DNA of 35,922 nucleotides from Lactobacillus taiwanensis DSM 21401 (GTDB lineage Bacteria > Bacillota > Bacilli > Lactobacillales > Lactobacillaceae), in the NCBI RefSeq assembly GCF_001436695.1, contig NZ_AYZG01000005.1, positions 1 to 35,922 of the forward strand, given 5' to 3'. The position numbers and the translations under genes were made by a program. Numbering within the stretch: position 1 is the first letter of the stretch; each line of letters opens with the position of its first letter. Shown one piece after another: positions 24,706 through 31,900 of this stretch. The notes beneath the pieces are model-generated. The model worked only from the letters and a program-made list of their open reading frames with translations. It searched no databases and had not been told where the DNA came from.

Positions 24706-25629
24706 ATGCAAAATACGATTAATTTTTTGCTAAGCATTCTTTATGCCTTGATTGGTTTATGTATGGCAGTTGCTGGGATTGAAACATTAAGAGATAAGAC
24801 AAACAAGGTAAGAATTGGAACCGCCGTTTTTTGGTTCTTCTTGGCAATTATTTTTGCCTTTGGAGATTGGATTCCAGCAGTAGTATCTGGAGCAATGGTT
24901 TTAATAATTGGAATTCTAGCTTTGTTTAAACAGATTCAAGTTGGTAGCTTACCTAAGTTAGACCCCAAAACCGCGCAAGAGGGTGCAAAGCGCTTAGGAG
25001 CAAAAGTATTTTTACCAAGTATAGTTTTAGCATTAACTTCTATTTTGATTGCTCAGTTTACGCCACTTGGTGGTCAAGTTGGAATCGGTATTGGTGCCGT
25101 TGTTTCATTAATCTTGGCAATTATTTTAACTAAAGCTCCGACTAAGCAAGTCTTTAAAGATTCGCAAAGAATGGTACGTAGCGTTGGTGCACCTGGCGTT
25201 TTGCCGCAACTATTAGCTATGCTTGGAGTAGTCTTTACTACTTGCGGTGTTGGCAAACTAACTGCTAATATGATTAGTCATGTTTTTCCAGCTGGAAATC
25301 ATTTCTTAGGAGTAGCGTTATACTGTATTGCAATGGCGCTTTTTACTTATATTATGGGTAACGCCTTTGCAGCCTTTGCCGTAATTACAGCAGCAATTGG
25401 AATTCCGTTTGTAATTGCTCAAGGTGCTAATCCAGTAGTTGTTGCTGCAATTGGAATGACGTCTGGATATTGCGGTACCTTAGTAACACCAATGGCAGCT
25501 AACTTTAATACACTACCGGTTGCACTTTTAGAAATGAAGGACCAGATGGGCGTTATTAAGCAACAAGCTACAATCGCAGTTATCTTATTGGTTGTTCAAA
25601 TTGGTTTAATGTACTTTTTAGCATTTTAG
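24706..25629 (+). CDS. DUF979 membrane protein (putative pyroglutamyl permease subunit)
   Basis: A 307-aa protein with about eight to nine hydrophobic segments, DUF979 family. Recognisable stretches are GTAVFWFFLAIIFAFGDWIP, GNAFAAFAVITAAIGIPFV and GMTSGYCGTLVTPMAANFN; the last resembles the re-entrant loops of ion-coupled permeases. I use the ATG at 24706, five bases after AAGGTGA, which starts one base after the DUF969 stop; an in-frame start three codons earlier is less well placed. Tight spacing to DUF969 and 18 bases to pcp point to one operon and a two-subunit carrier. Substrate inferred from the peptidase next door. Confidence 0.82.
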   Translation: MQNTINFLLSILYALIGLCMAVAGIETLRDKTNKVRIGTAVFWFFLAIIFAFGDWIPAVVSGAMVLIIGILALFKQIQVGSLPKLDPKTAQEGAKRLGAKVFLPSIVLALTSILIAQFTPLGGQVGIGIGAVVSLILAIILTKAPTKQVFKDSQRMVRSVGAPGVLPQLLAMLGVVFTTCGVGKLTANMISHVFPAGNHFLGVALYCIAMALFTYIMGNAFAAFAVITAAIGIPFVIAQGANPVVVAAIGMTSGYCGTLVTPMAANFNTLPVALLEMKDQMGVIKQQATIAVILLVVQIGLMYFLAF

Positions 25630-25647
25630 TCTTGAAAGGATAAGATT

Positions 25648-26295
25648 ATGAAGATTTTAGTAACAGGTTTTGATCCCTTTGGCGGAGATAAAATTAATCC
25701 AGCAATTGAAGCAGTTAAAAGACTGCCTGATGAAATTAATGGTGCAGAAATTGTTAAGTTAGAAATTCCAACTGTCTTCAATAAGTCAGCTGAAGTTGTC
25801 AAAGAAACAATTGAAAACGAAAATCCTGATTATGTCTTAAATGTTGGTCAGGCTGGTGGTCGTTTTGGCTTAACTCCAGAGCGAGTAGCAATTAACATCA
25901 ATGATGGTCGTATTCCGGACAATGAGGGCTACCAACCACTTGGTGAACCAATTCATGAAGATGGTGAAACTGCCTACTTTACACAATTGCCCATTAAGGC
26001 AGAAGCAAAGGCAATCAGGGATGCAGGTCTACCAGCTAGCGTTTCAAATACTGCTGGTACTTATGTATGTAATCATATTATGTATCAAGTCCAATATATG
26101 AGAGATAAGGAATTTCCTAACATTAAGGCAGGATTTATTCATATTCCATTCTTACCTGAGCAAGTAGTAAATCGTCCCAATACTCCATCAATGGCGCTTG
26201 ATGATATTGTTAAGGGGTTAACTGCAGCTCTTAGCGCTATTGTTGACCGTGATGGTAAGGGCGATATTGAAGCAGTTGAAGGCGCAAATCACTAA
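25648..26295 (+). CDS. pcp: Pyrrolidone-carboxylate peptidase (pyroglutamyl peptidase I)
   Basis: Cytosolic cysteine peptidase of 215 aa that removes N-terminal pyroglutamate from peptides. The triad is complete: Glu78 in [10 protein letters not shown], Cys141 in [13 protein letters not shown], and His165 in [12 protein letters not shown]. The N-terminal VTGFDPFGG motif is the family signature. The ATG at 25648 follows AAAGGA. It is the third gene of the DUF969-DUF979-pcp operon, which fits import of pyroglutamyl peptides followed by hydrolysis to free pyroglutamate and amino acids. Length is standard for the family. Confidence 0.95.
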   Translation: MKILVTGFDPFGGDKINPAIEAVKRLPDEINGAEIVKLEIPTVFNKSAEVVKETIENENPDYVLNVGQAGGRFGLTPERVAININDGRIPDNEGYQPLGEPIHEDGETAYFTQLPIKAEAKAIRDAGLPASVSNTAGTYVCNHIMYQVQYMRDKEFPNIKAGFIHIPFLPEQVVNRPNTPSMALDDIVKGLTAALSAIVDRDGKGDIEAVEGANH

Positions 26296-26310
26296 AATGT
26301 AGGTGGTTCA

Positions 26311-26519
26311 TTGTATGTTTTGGGTGTTAGCTTAGCAATTATTGGATTCATTTTATGTTTACTAGTTAGGCAGCACATTATTAAATATGGTTTTCCATTT
26401 GCTTATTGCTTAATCGGAATTTTGTTTCTAGTTTTGTTTGTTTAACTCAATTTGGCAATCATGATGTGAATTTCGATTGGTATGGTTATCTAGTAATTGT
26501 GTTTATAGTTGAAATTTAG
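26311..26519 (+). pseudogene. Frameshifted small membrane protein downstream of pcp
   Basis: A TTG start at 26311, four bases after AGGTGG, opens a 44-codon frame (to TAA at 26443-26445) that is almost wholly hydrophobic, with two segments around a short charged turn (RQHIIKYG). The frame one base back then stays open to TAG at 26517-26519 and reads LTQFGNHDVNFDWYGYLVIV, again membrane-like. Joined, they give a protein of about 69 aa with three hydrophobic segments. I infer a decayed gene of the pcp operon, 15 bases after pcp. The first part could still be made as a short peptide. I do not recognise the family with confidence. Confidence 0.4.
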
Positions 26520-26552
26520 TATTTGTACCATTACTTTTTATTAAAATCATAA

Positions 26553-26612
26553 AAAGAGGCTAAGGTAGCCTCTTTCACGTAAAGTCAAGCATATAAGTGT
26601 TTGGCTTTTTTC
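26553..26612. terminator. Terminator pair after the pcp operon
   Basis: Two adjacent hairpins: AAAGAGGCTA (26553-26562) with 26566-26575, and AAAGTCAAGCA (26581-26591) with a G-T-containing partner ending in T6 at 26605-26611. The second is the better plus-strand terminator; the first is better for the minus strand. Confidence 0.65.
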
Positions 26613-26850
26613 TTTGTCGTTTTCATAATTTTTATAATCTTGCCATTTTACTTTTTGTTAGCTGCAGTTGTAAGTACTGCTTCACTTAAAATGCAACAAT
26701 AGTTAGTTACAACAATTAATCAGAAGATTTTAGCTTCAAGTGTAAGTTTACTTGATACGATCTTTATGGTTCACTGCGCCAGTGATGAACGTTATTAACG
26801 GCATTTCTCTAATAACATAGTATGTTTTAACCAAAATCCCAAATTTTGCA
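26613..26850. other. Gene-free stretch with several inverted repeats
   Basis: No supported gene lies here. Visible structure: TCACTG-CGC-CAGTGA (26771-26785), GTTATTA with TAATAAC (26791-26797, 26810-26816), CAAAAT with ATTTTG (about 26832-26848), and AACCAAA with TTTGGTT (26829-26861). A hydrophobic frame without a start (ending in the short motif STASLKMQQ at about 26700) may be a gene remnant. The rest is featureless AT-rich DNA. Confidence 0.4.
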
Positions 26851-26851
26851 C

Positions 26852-26880
26852 TTGTTTGGTTTTGTCTATCTCATTAAAAT
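26852..26880 (+). promoter_or_regulatory. Promoter of the split Rgg-type regulator
   Basis: TTGTTT (26852-26857) and TAAAAT (26875-26880) are 17 bases apart, about 36 bases before the start codon. Confidence 0.55.
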
Positions 26881-26916
26881 AGTGATAAAAATTTTTGATT
26901 AGGGGTGAAGGTAAAA

Positions 26917-27204
26917 ATGACAATAGGAGATCTACTCAAGCAATACCGTATTAACCAAAATAAAACTTTACAAGAATTTGCAGGTAATATAATTGATCGA
27001 TCTTACTACGGAAAAGTAGAAAGAAATGTACATCAAATTTCGGCGGAAAACTTAATTAATCTGCTTAGATATAATCAAATTGATGCTACAGAATTTATTG
27101 AAACTTTATACCAAAACTATCAAAGTCAGATTCAAATTCAAAGAAAGATAATGGAAGAAGCATATTATCACGTAGACAAAGATAAACTAAAAAAGTTAAA
27201 TTAA
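26917..27204 (+). CDS. Rgg/GadR/MutR-type regulator, N-terminal HTH part
   Basis: A 95-aa frame with an XRE-type helix-turn-helix at about residues 4-60: GDLLKQYRINQNKTLQEFAG, SYYGKVERNVHQISAENL. The remainder (FIETLYQNYQSQIQIQRKIMEEAYYHVDKDKLKKL) is the linker that in Rgg proteins leads directly into a C-terminal peptide-binding repeat domain. Here the frame stops at 27204 in TAATG, and the next frame supplies that domain. A normal Rgg protein is about 280-300 aa; the two parts sum to 278. The ATG at 26917 has AGGGGTG/GAAGG upstream. Either a frameshift has split the gene, or an HTH-only protein and a separate sensor are made by coupled translation. Confidence 0.75.
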   Translation: MTIGDLLKQYRINQNKTLQEFAGNIIDRSYYGKVERNVHQISAENLINLLRYNQIDATEFIETLYQNYQSQIQIQRKIMEEAYYHVDKDKLKKLN

Positions 27205-27755
27205 TGATTACGGAGAGTGAATTATCTGAAAAAGATAAAGAAATTCAAAATTTGATTGCTGATGGACTTTTAGAATTACTAAATCCGGATAAATCTGATC
27301 AAAAAATTAGAGAAGAGATTAAGAAGAAAATTTTTGAAATTCCAAAATTCAATAGTACTAAGTTTATGCTGTATTGCAATTCTATGCGTTTCTATAGTTT
27401 GGCTGATAACGAAGCAATTGTTAGAAAGATAATTGAAAAGTATCAAGTGCGTGAATCTATGCTTGTTAAAAAATCTCTATTTTCTTTAGCTATTAATGTT
27501 TTAGTCCTTTCTATCGAAGAAAATAAATTTGAGAATATTGATTTTTATATTGACTTTGCTAATAAGGTTCCAACTAATCCTGATCTTTTCTTTTATAAAA
27601 GTGCTATGACCTTTTTCACTTATTTCATTCAATATAAAAAGAATCAAGATAAGTCTGCGTTGCAATATTGCGATACTATAATAAAAAGTTTTTGTCTTGT
27701 AGGTATGCCTGAATATGGGGGAGAGTTACAAAAGTTTAAGGATAAATATAAATAA
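27204..27755 (+). CDS. Rgg-type regulator, C-terminal (peptide-sensing) part
   Basis: A 183-aa helical frame without DNA-binding domain, beginning at the ATG of a TAATG overlap with the HTH frame and one base back from it. No ribosome site precedes it, so translation would depend on coupling. It looks like the all-helical repeat domain of Rgg/MutR regulators that binds short hydrophobic peptides (for example LFSLAINVLVLSIEENKFEN, PTNPDLFFYKSAM). Combined with the preceding frame the length equals one Rgg protein. Downstream are three small membrane proteins that may be its targets. Confidence 0.65.
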   Translation: MITESELSEKDKEIQNLIADGLLELLNPDKSDQKIREEIKKKIFEIPKFNSTKFMLYCNSMRFYSLADNEAIVRKIIEKYQVRESMLVKKSLFSLAINVLVLSIEENKFENIDFYIDFANKVPTNPDLFFYKSAMTFFTYFIQYKKNQDKSALQYCDTIIKSFCLVGMPEYGGELQKFKDKYK

Positions 27756-27763
27756 TGTAATAT

Positions 27764-27790
27764 TGGGTAAATACACCCATTTTTCTTTAT
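27764..27790 (+). terminator. Weak terminator or operator after the split regulator
   Basis: TGGGT-AAATAC-ACCCA (27764-27779) is a perfect but short 5-bp inverted repeat followed by TTTTTCTTTATTT. It could be a weak terminator or a binding site ahead of the small membrane genes. An AT-rich TATAAT/TATACT stretch lies just downstream (about 27800-27815). Confidence 0.35.
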
Positions 27791-27859
27791 TTCACACTTT
27801 TATAATTTATACTTAATCTCAACAAAATAATTAACCGAAAGGAGTGCAGTGTAGTTGGA

Positions 27860-28090
27860 ATGAATTTTATTAAGTGGATACTAGGTTTAATGGCTATTAG
27901 TATAGTTGGAGTAATATTGATAACGATCTATTCGGCCTATTATAGTTTTGGAACTATGCTATTTGGTGTTCACACTGTAGCCGCGGTTAAAGACTTTTGG
28001 AACACTGAATTTTTAATGGGCACTATATTTCTTATATGTGTTAACTTGCTAGCGATAATTACGGCAGTAGTTAGACAGTTCAAGAAATAA
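27860..28090 (+). CDS. Small membrane protein, two segments, unrecognised
   Basis: A 76-aa protein with hydrophobic segments at about 5-27 and 50-70, a short loop containing FGVHTVAAVKDFW, and a basic C-terminus (RQFKK), which predicts both ends inside. The start is the ATG at 27860; a strong AAAGGAG lies 15 bases upstream, unusually far, and only a weak TTGGA is close. It is first of three small membrane genes that run head to tail between two Rgg-type regulators and end in a shared terminator. I do not recognise the family. Immunity or accessory proteins of peptide systems are often like this, but that is only analogy. Confidence 0.65.
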   Translation: MNFIKWILGLMAISIVGVILITIYSAYYSFGTMLFGVHTVAAVKDFWNTEFLMGTIFLICVNLLAIITAVVRQFKK

Positions 28091-28113
28091 TTTGTTTTGA
28101 AAGGGATAATATT

Positions 28114-28332
28114 ATGAAAAGATTAGTATTAGTTTTTAAGATATTACTAGGAATAGTTCCTTTTTTACCTTTATTTGTAGATGCTATCTTCAAAACAAAT
28201 ATTCGTATGTCAATTATGGATATGACAATGCAGTGGTCATTGTTGATTAAAGTTCCTATTTTAGTCATGTGTATTTCAGCATATCTATATTTCTGGTACG
28301 TTATTTTTAAAGAGGTCAAGAAAAGCCTATGA
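28114..28332 (+). CDS. Small membrane protein, two segments, unrecognised
   Basis: A 72-aa protein with hydrophobic segments at about 3-25 and 42-65, separated by a Met-rich loop (IRMSIMDMTMQW) and ending in a basic tail (KEVKKSL). AAAGGGA precedes the ATG at good distance. It starts 23 bases after its neighbour, and its last codons overlap the next start by four bases (ATGA), so the second and third proteins are translationally coupled. A minus-strand frame over the same span is rejected because it lacks a ribosome site. Function unknown. Confidence 0.7.
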   Translation: MKRLVLVFKILLGIVPFLPLFVDAIFKTNIRMSIMDMTMQWSLLIKVPILVMCISAYLYFWYVIFKEVKKSL

Positions 28333-28589
28333 AAAATGTAAAATTAATCAGTTATTCTTACAGTGTAACGACAACTTTTACACTACTAGCAGTACTAAAT
28401 TTAACATCATGGTGGGGAAGCTTTCCTTATCGTATGGTAATGGTACTAATGAACATAGTTGTTGGTGCGAGTATGGAATATTTAGTTAATAGATATTCTG
28501 TTACAAAGAGAAAAAACTTATTTAAAGGGCTAGTAGCTTTGGTATTATTAGTTACGAATATAGTCTGGATTGTTGCTACGATAATTTGA
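28329..28589 (+). CDS. Small membrane protein, three segments, unrecognised
   Basis: An 86-aa protein with about three hydrophobic segments (10-28, 34-52, 63-84) and a positively charged loop (RYSVTKRKNLFKG) between the last two. It overlaps the preceding gene by four bases and is closed by a strong terminator. It may form a membrane complex with the two preceding proteins. I do not recognise the family. Confidence 0.7.
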   Translation: MKNVKLISYSYSVTTTFTLLAVLNLTSWWGSFPYRMVMVLMNIVVGASMEYLVNRYSVTKRKNLFKGLVALVLLVTNIVWIVATII

Positions 28590-28606
28590 TCGTATTTTAT
28601 AGTTAC

Positions 28607-28635
28607 AAAAAACGCAGCTTTAAACTGCGTTTTTT
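28607..28635. terminator. Bidirectional terminator between small membrane genes and rgg
   Basis: AAAAAACGCAG (28607-28617) pairs perfectly with CTGCGTTTTTT (28625-28635), loop of 7. A/T tracts on both sides serve both directions. Confidence 0.88.
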
Positions 28636-28700
28636 ATTATGCCTATTAAATGATGGTGACTATATATTAGGAGCGAATAAAAATGAGTGTAGACGTTATG

Positions 28701-29561
28701 TTAAAAATTGTATTTTTTTCGTTGCGTTTTTAAATATTTAAACATATCTAGGTAGGTAGTTGCTTGGACACTGCATCCCAAATCTAAAACTTCTGAAATT
28801 AATGTAAGTATTGGTTTGTCATCCCCATTTCTCATGTAATCAATTGCCTTTTGCAAATAAGTCAAGGTTAGGGTAAAAAACATTAGATATTGTGGTAATT
28901 CAATTTTTTTAAGTTCTTTAACTAATCGCTGAGCATAAGACAATTCATTAAGTGAAATCAGCCGTAAAATGCCATCTGATAAACTTCCCATAATGATTTC
29001 TAAGTTAAAACTAGTTTCAGCCTCTTTAAGGCGGTCAATATTACGAATTATTTGCATTGAACTACCATAAATTTGCTTAGGATTGAATAGAAAAATTGAT
29101 GCGCCAAACGCTGAAATATAGTATTGACTCCATAAATTGACTTTTGAAAAAATCGCAAAAAGCTTTTTTCGATCAATAGGAGGTAAGTAATTTTTATGTT
29201 CGATAATAAAAAGTTGATTACATAGATTAGCAGCCATAAATAGATCAAACTTATTATGATTTTTATGATACTTGGTTAGTTGTTTTTGTGTAACTTGCTT
29301 GAGAAGTGGGGTATTTTCTTTTTCAATAGCTTCAGAAAGTTCAGGATCTATTTCGGGTCGTGGTGAGAATTTAGACCAACCCATAAATTCATGGCTAGTA
29401 ATGTGAATTCTATTTAATAATTTCATTGCCGTACTAAATTCAACCTCGACTTGATCATTTTCCCAGCGTGATAGTTTTGATTCAGAGCAGATTCCACGGC
29501 AGACTTCTTTTTGTGTAATACCTTGTTCTAAGCGTAATTCTTTGAATTCATAACCATACAT
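28701..29561 (-). CDS. Rgg/GadR/MutR family transcriptional regulator
   Basis: A 286-aa regulator with an N-terminal XRE-type HTH (about residues 4-60: FKELRLEQGITQKEVCRGIC, SKLSRWENDQVEV) and an all-helical C-terminal domain (about 100-280) typical of Rgg proteins that bind secreted peptides. The ATG at 29561 is chosen since GGAG lies eight bases upstream; an in-frame TTG five codons earlier is part of that site. It diverges from the ABC exporter/DUF4097 pair with a perfect 16-base palindrome between them, so that pair is the likely target. I found no clear signal-peptide gene next to it. Confidence 0.85.
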   Translation of the reverse strand: MYGYEFKELRLEQGITQKEVCRGICSESKLSRWENDQVEVEFSTAMKLLNRIHITSHEFMGWSKFSPRPEIDPELSEAIEKENTPLLKQVTQKQLTKYHKNHNKFDLFMAANLCNQLFIIEHKNYLPPIDRKKLFAIFSKVNLWSQYYISAFGASIFLFNPKQIYGSSMQIIRNIDRLKEAETSFNLEIIMGSLSDGILRLISLNELSYAQRLVKELKKIELPQYLMFFTLTLTYLQKAIDYMRNGDDKPILTLISEVLDLGCSVQATTYLDMFKYLKTQRKKYNF

Positions 29562-29583
29562 TTTTTCATTCTCCAAAAATTAA

Positions 29584-29599
29584 CTTGCAGATCTGCAAG
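29584..29599. promoter_or_regulatory. Perfect 16-base palindrome, candidate Rgg operator
   Basis: CTTGCAGATCTGCAAG is a perfect palindrome in the 110-base gap between rgg and the ABC exporter gene. It ends 15 bases before the exporter -10 and covers the position of its -35, as expected for a regulator that activates or blocks this promoter. Confidence 0.65.
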
Positions 29600-29620
29600 A
29601 GATTTATTTTTAAGTATAAT
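29592..29620 (+). promoter_or_regulatory. Promoter of the ABC exporter/DUF4097 pair
   Basis: A consensus TATAAT (29615-29620) has only TCTGCA (29592-29597) at the -35 position, inside the palindrome. A good -10 with a poor -35 suggests an activator-dependent promoter. Confidence 0.5.
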
Positions 29621-29671
29621 CTCATCATATACTCTTATCAACAAGTTTAAATCGATGAGGGGATGAAGAAG

Positions 29672-31240
29672 ATGCTGTTTAAGTATTCAAATAAATTTAG
29701 ATTCATATTGATGATTATCTTTGGCTTAATTGCTAGTTTTCAAAATATTATTATGGCTAATGTTGTTCAAACACTAACTAATATTGCTACTAATAAGAAT
29801 TGGGGTAAAATTGCACAATTTTTGATTATTGTTATTGCAGCATTAGTTGTTACTTTAATTGCAAGTTTAGTATTTAACAGATTGAAAACTAATACGATTA
29901 AGGAAACTAACACTTATTTAAGGACACATATTTTGGGTGGGATGCTAGAAGAGTCAAAAGATGAAAATAGTGATAGTTTAGGATTTTTAACTAATGATTT
30001 TAAACTACTTGAAACTAATCGTTTTAATGCTCAAATTGAAATTATTATGCAGATTTTTTCACTAGTATTAGCACTAGGCTATGCTTTAGCAGTTAATTGG
30101 TTACTTACATTACTATTCCTAGTTGGATCTTTTATTCCAATGATTGTTTCTAATGTTTTTCAAAAGCCGATTCAAGAATCTTCTGAAAAGTGGACTAGTG
30201 CTAATAGTAAGTATGTTAATCAAACTAAAAACTTCTTAGCTGGTGTTGAAACCCTGCATCTGTATGATGGTCAAAATCAGGCAGTTGCTAAAAATAAACA
30301 AACAATTTCTAAGCTAGAACAGGCATTGAGTAAGATGAATCTTTTAAATCTTGATACTAACTCATGGATTAATTTTATTGCTAATATTATTACGTTTTTG
30401 ATGCCATTTCTATTTGGAATTTATTTAGTTGTAAAAGGGCAAACAAGTTTAGGAGCTTTATTTGCAATTGTGCAATTAGCTAATTCATTTGTAAATCCAA
30501 TTTTATTTATCTTAGATGACAGAAGTAAGTTATCTACTACTAAGAAGATAGTTGAGAAGATTAATGGATTTTTAGATAAAGAAACAGATCAAGAAAATAG
30601 TAAAACTGTAAGTTTACAAGACTTACAAGTAGAGAATTTGATCCTAAAGAGAGATGGCAAGCAATTAGCTACTGGAATTGACTTAAACGTCAAGCCAGGT
30701 AAAAAAATTGCAGTCATTGGACCATCTGGAGCAGGAAAGTCGACTTTATTGCAATTTTTGTTATATGGAAAATATGGACAAGCCGAAGCGATTAGACTAA
30801 ATGATAAAAAGGTAAAAGCTGGTACATTTCCGGACTTATTCTCATATGCAAGCCAAGCACCGGTTATTTTTGCGGATAGTCTATTATTTAATCTGACTTT
30901 AGGAAAAAATATTTCCCGGGAAAAGGTAGAGGAAGTTTGCGATAAATTAGACTTAAATGGATTAGTTAAAGAAAAAGGCTTTGATTATCAATTGGGCGTG
31001 GCAGCGGATAAATTATCCGGTGGACAGTTGGCTCGAATTGAGCTAGCAAGAGCAATTTTAATGAAGCGTTCTGTATTATTACTTGATGAAATTAACGCTT
31101 CTCTTGATAAGAAAACTTCTGATATAATTCATAAATATCTGTTAGCTTCAAATTTAACTTTCATTGAAGTAATTCACCACTATGAGGAAGCTGAATTGAA
31201 GCAATATGACGAAATACTTGACTTGAAGGAATATATTTAG
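29672..31240 (+). CDS. ABC transporter, fused membrane and ATPase domains
   Basis: Exporter-type half-transporter of 522 aa: six helices to about residue 285, then an ATPase domain with Walker A GPSGAGKST, signature LSGGQLARIELARA and Walker B VLLLDEINASLD, with HH as H-loop. The usual Pro after Asp-Glu is replaced by Ile (DEI rather than DEP), a small departure. The ATPase part is compact (about 200 residues). I use the ATG at 29672, nine bases after GAGGGG; an ATG at 29663 touches that site. It is followed without gap by a DUF4097 protein and diverges from rgg, so a peptide-regulated export function is plausible. Substrate unknown; lipid, drug or peptide export are all possible. Confidence 0.85.
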   Translation: MLFKYSNKFRFILMIIFGLIASFQNIIMANVVQTLTNIATNKNWGKIAQFLIIVIAALVVTLIASLVFNRLKTNTIKETNTYLRTHILGGMLEESKDENSDSLGFLTNDFKLLETNRFNAQIEIIMQIFSLVLALGYALAVNWLLTLLFLVGSFIPMIVSNVFQKPIQESSEKWTSANSKYVNQTKNFLAGVETLHLYDGQNQAVAKNKQTISKLEQALSKMNLLNLDTNSWINFIANIITFLMPFLFGIYLVVKGQTSLGALFAIVQLANSFVNPILFILDDRSKLSTTKKIVEKINGFLDKETDQENSKTVSLQDLQVENLILKRDGKQLATGIDLNVKPGKKIAVIGPSGAGKSTLLQFLLYGKYGQAEAIRLNDKKVKAGTFPDLFSYASQAPVIFADSLLFNLTLGKNISREKVEEVCDKLDLNGLVKEKGFDYQLGVAADKLSGGQLARIELARAILMKRSVLLLDEINASLDKKTSDIIHKYLLASNLTFIEVIHHYEEAELKQYDEILDLKEYI

Positions 31241-31894
31241 ATGAATTGGAAGAAGATATTATTCAGTATTAGCATTATTGTAATTATATTAGTTGGAGGA
31301 TGGACTGTGTTTAATATAGCTAATCAGAAAGTTGTTAATCAAGATTATTCACTTTCTAAATTTAATAAAGTAGATATAGACATTCCAACGGGAGATGTAG
31401 TTTTAAAAGTAGGAAATAAATATCATGTCAGTTATTCTGGAGCAGAAAAAATTGCTCCTGAAATTAAGGTTAAAGATAGCAAATTAAAAATTGGTTTTAA
31501 GAATCAAGTTACCCACATTCGTCTATTTAACTTTAAGCAGTTAAATTCTAAAATCGTAATTGAAATGCCGAAAGAGCAATTAGAAAGCTTAAATGTTGAT
31601 AATGCAAATGGTAATTTTAGTGCTGATTATTTAGCAGTAAAAACAGGCAATATTGATTTATCAAACGGCAATATCGATATTAAAGATTTGAAGACTAAAG
31701 ATGGAATTAGTTTTGATACTTCAAAAGGTAATATTAGAGTTAAGAGCAGTAATGCGAGTGGCTATGATTTAGATACTTCTCTTGGGAAAGTTACAATTAG
31801 TGGTAAAAAGCAAGGTAATTCCTTTGAAAAGAATAGTGACTCTAGGAATGTCTTAGAAGCAGATACTTCTCTGGGTAATGTTTCAGTAAATTAG
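31241..31894 (+). CDS. DUF4097-type membrane-anchored beta-repeat protein
   Basis: A 217-aa protein with one N-terminal helix (residues 6-28) and an extracellular part that looks like the DUF4097 adhesin-like beta-repeat fold. From about residue 125 the motif GNI/GNV recurs roughly every 10-20 residues (GNFSADYL, GNIDLSNGNIDIKDL, SKGNIRVKSS, SLGKVTISG, SLGNVSVN), as in a beta helix. Related domains occur in LiaG-type and other envelope-stress proteins. It begins immediately after the ABC stop, with AAGGA ten bases upstream, so works with the exporter, perhaps as surface sensor or cofactor (inference). Confidence 0.78.
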   Translation: MNWKKILFSISIIVIILVGGWTVFNIANQKVVNQDYSLSKFNKVDIDIPTGDVVLKVGNKYHVSYSGAEKIAPEIKVKDSKLKIGFKNQVTHIRLFNFKQLNSKIVIEMPKEQLESLNVDNANGNFSADYLAVKTGNIDLSNGNIDIKDLKTKDGISFDTSKGNIRVKSSNASGYDLDTSLGKVTISGKKQGNSFEKNSDSRNVLEADTSLGNVSVN

Positions 31895-31900
31895 AATATG

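Noticed and set aside
26640-26700. Hydrophobic plus-strand frame ending in STASLKMQQ
   Set aside because: No start codon or ribosome site; runs through a terminator. At most a remnant.
26786-26820. Tiny frame MNVINGISLIT as a possible Rgg signal peptide
   Set aside because: No ribosome site, only 11 codons and not shaped like known short hydrophobic peptide precursors.
28080-28319. Minus-strand frame of about 79 codons
   Set aside because: It overlaps the small membrane gene 28114-28332, which has a good ribosome site and coupled downstream start; the minus frame has neither.
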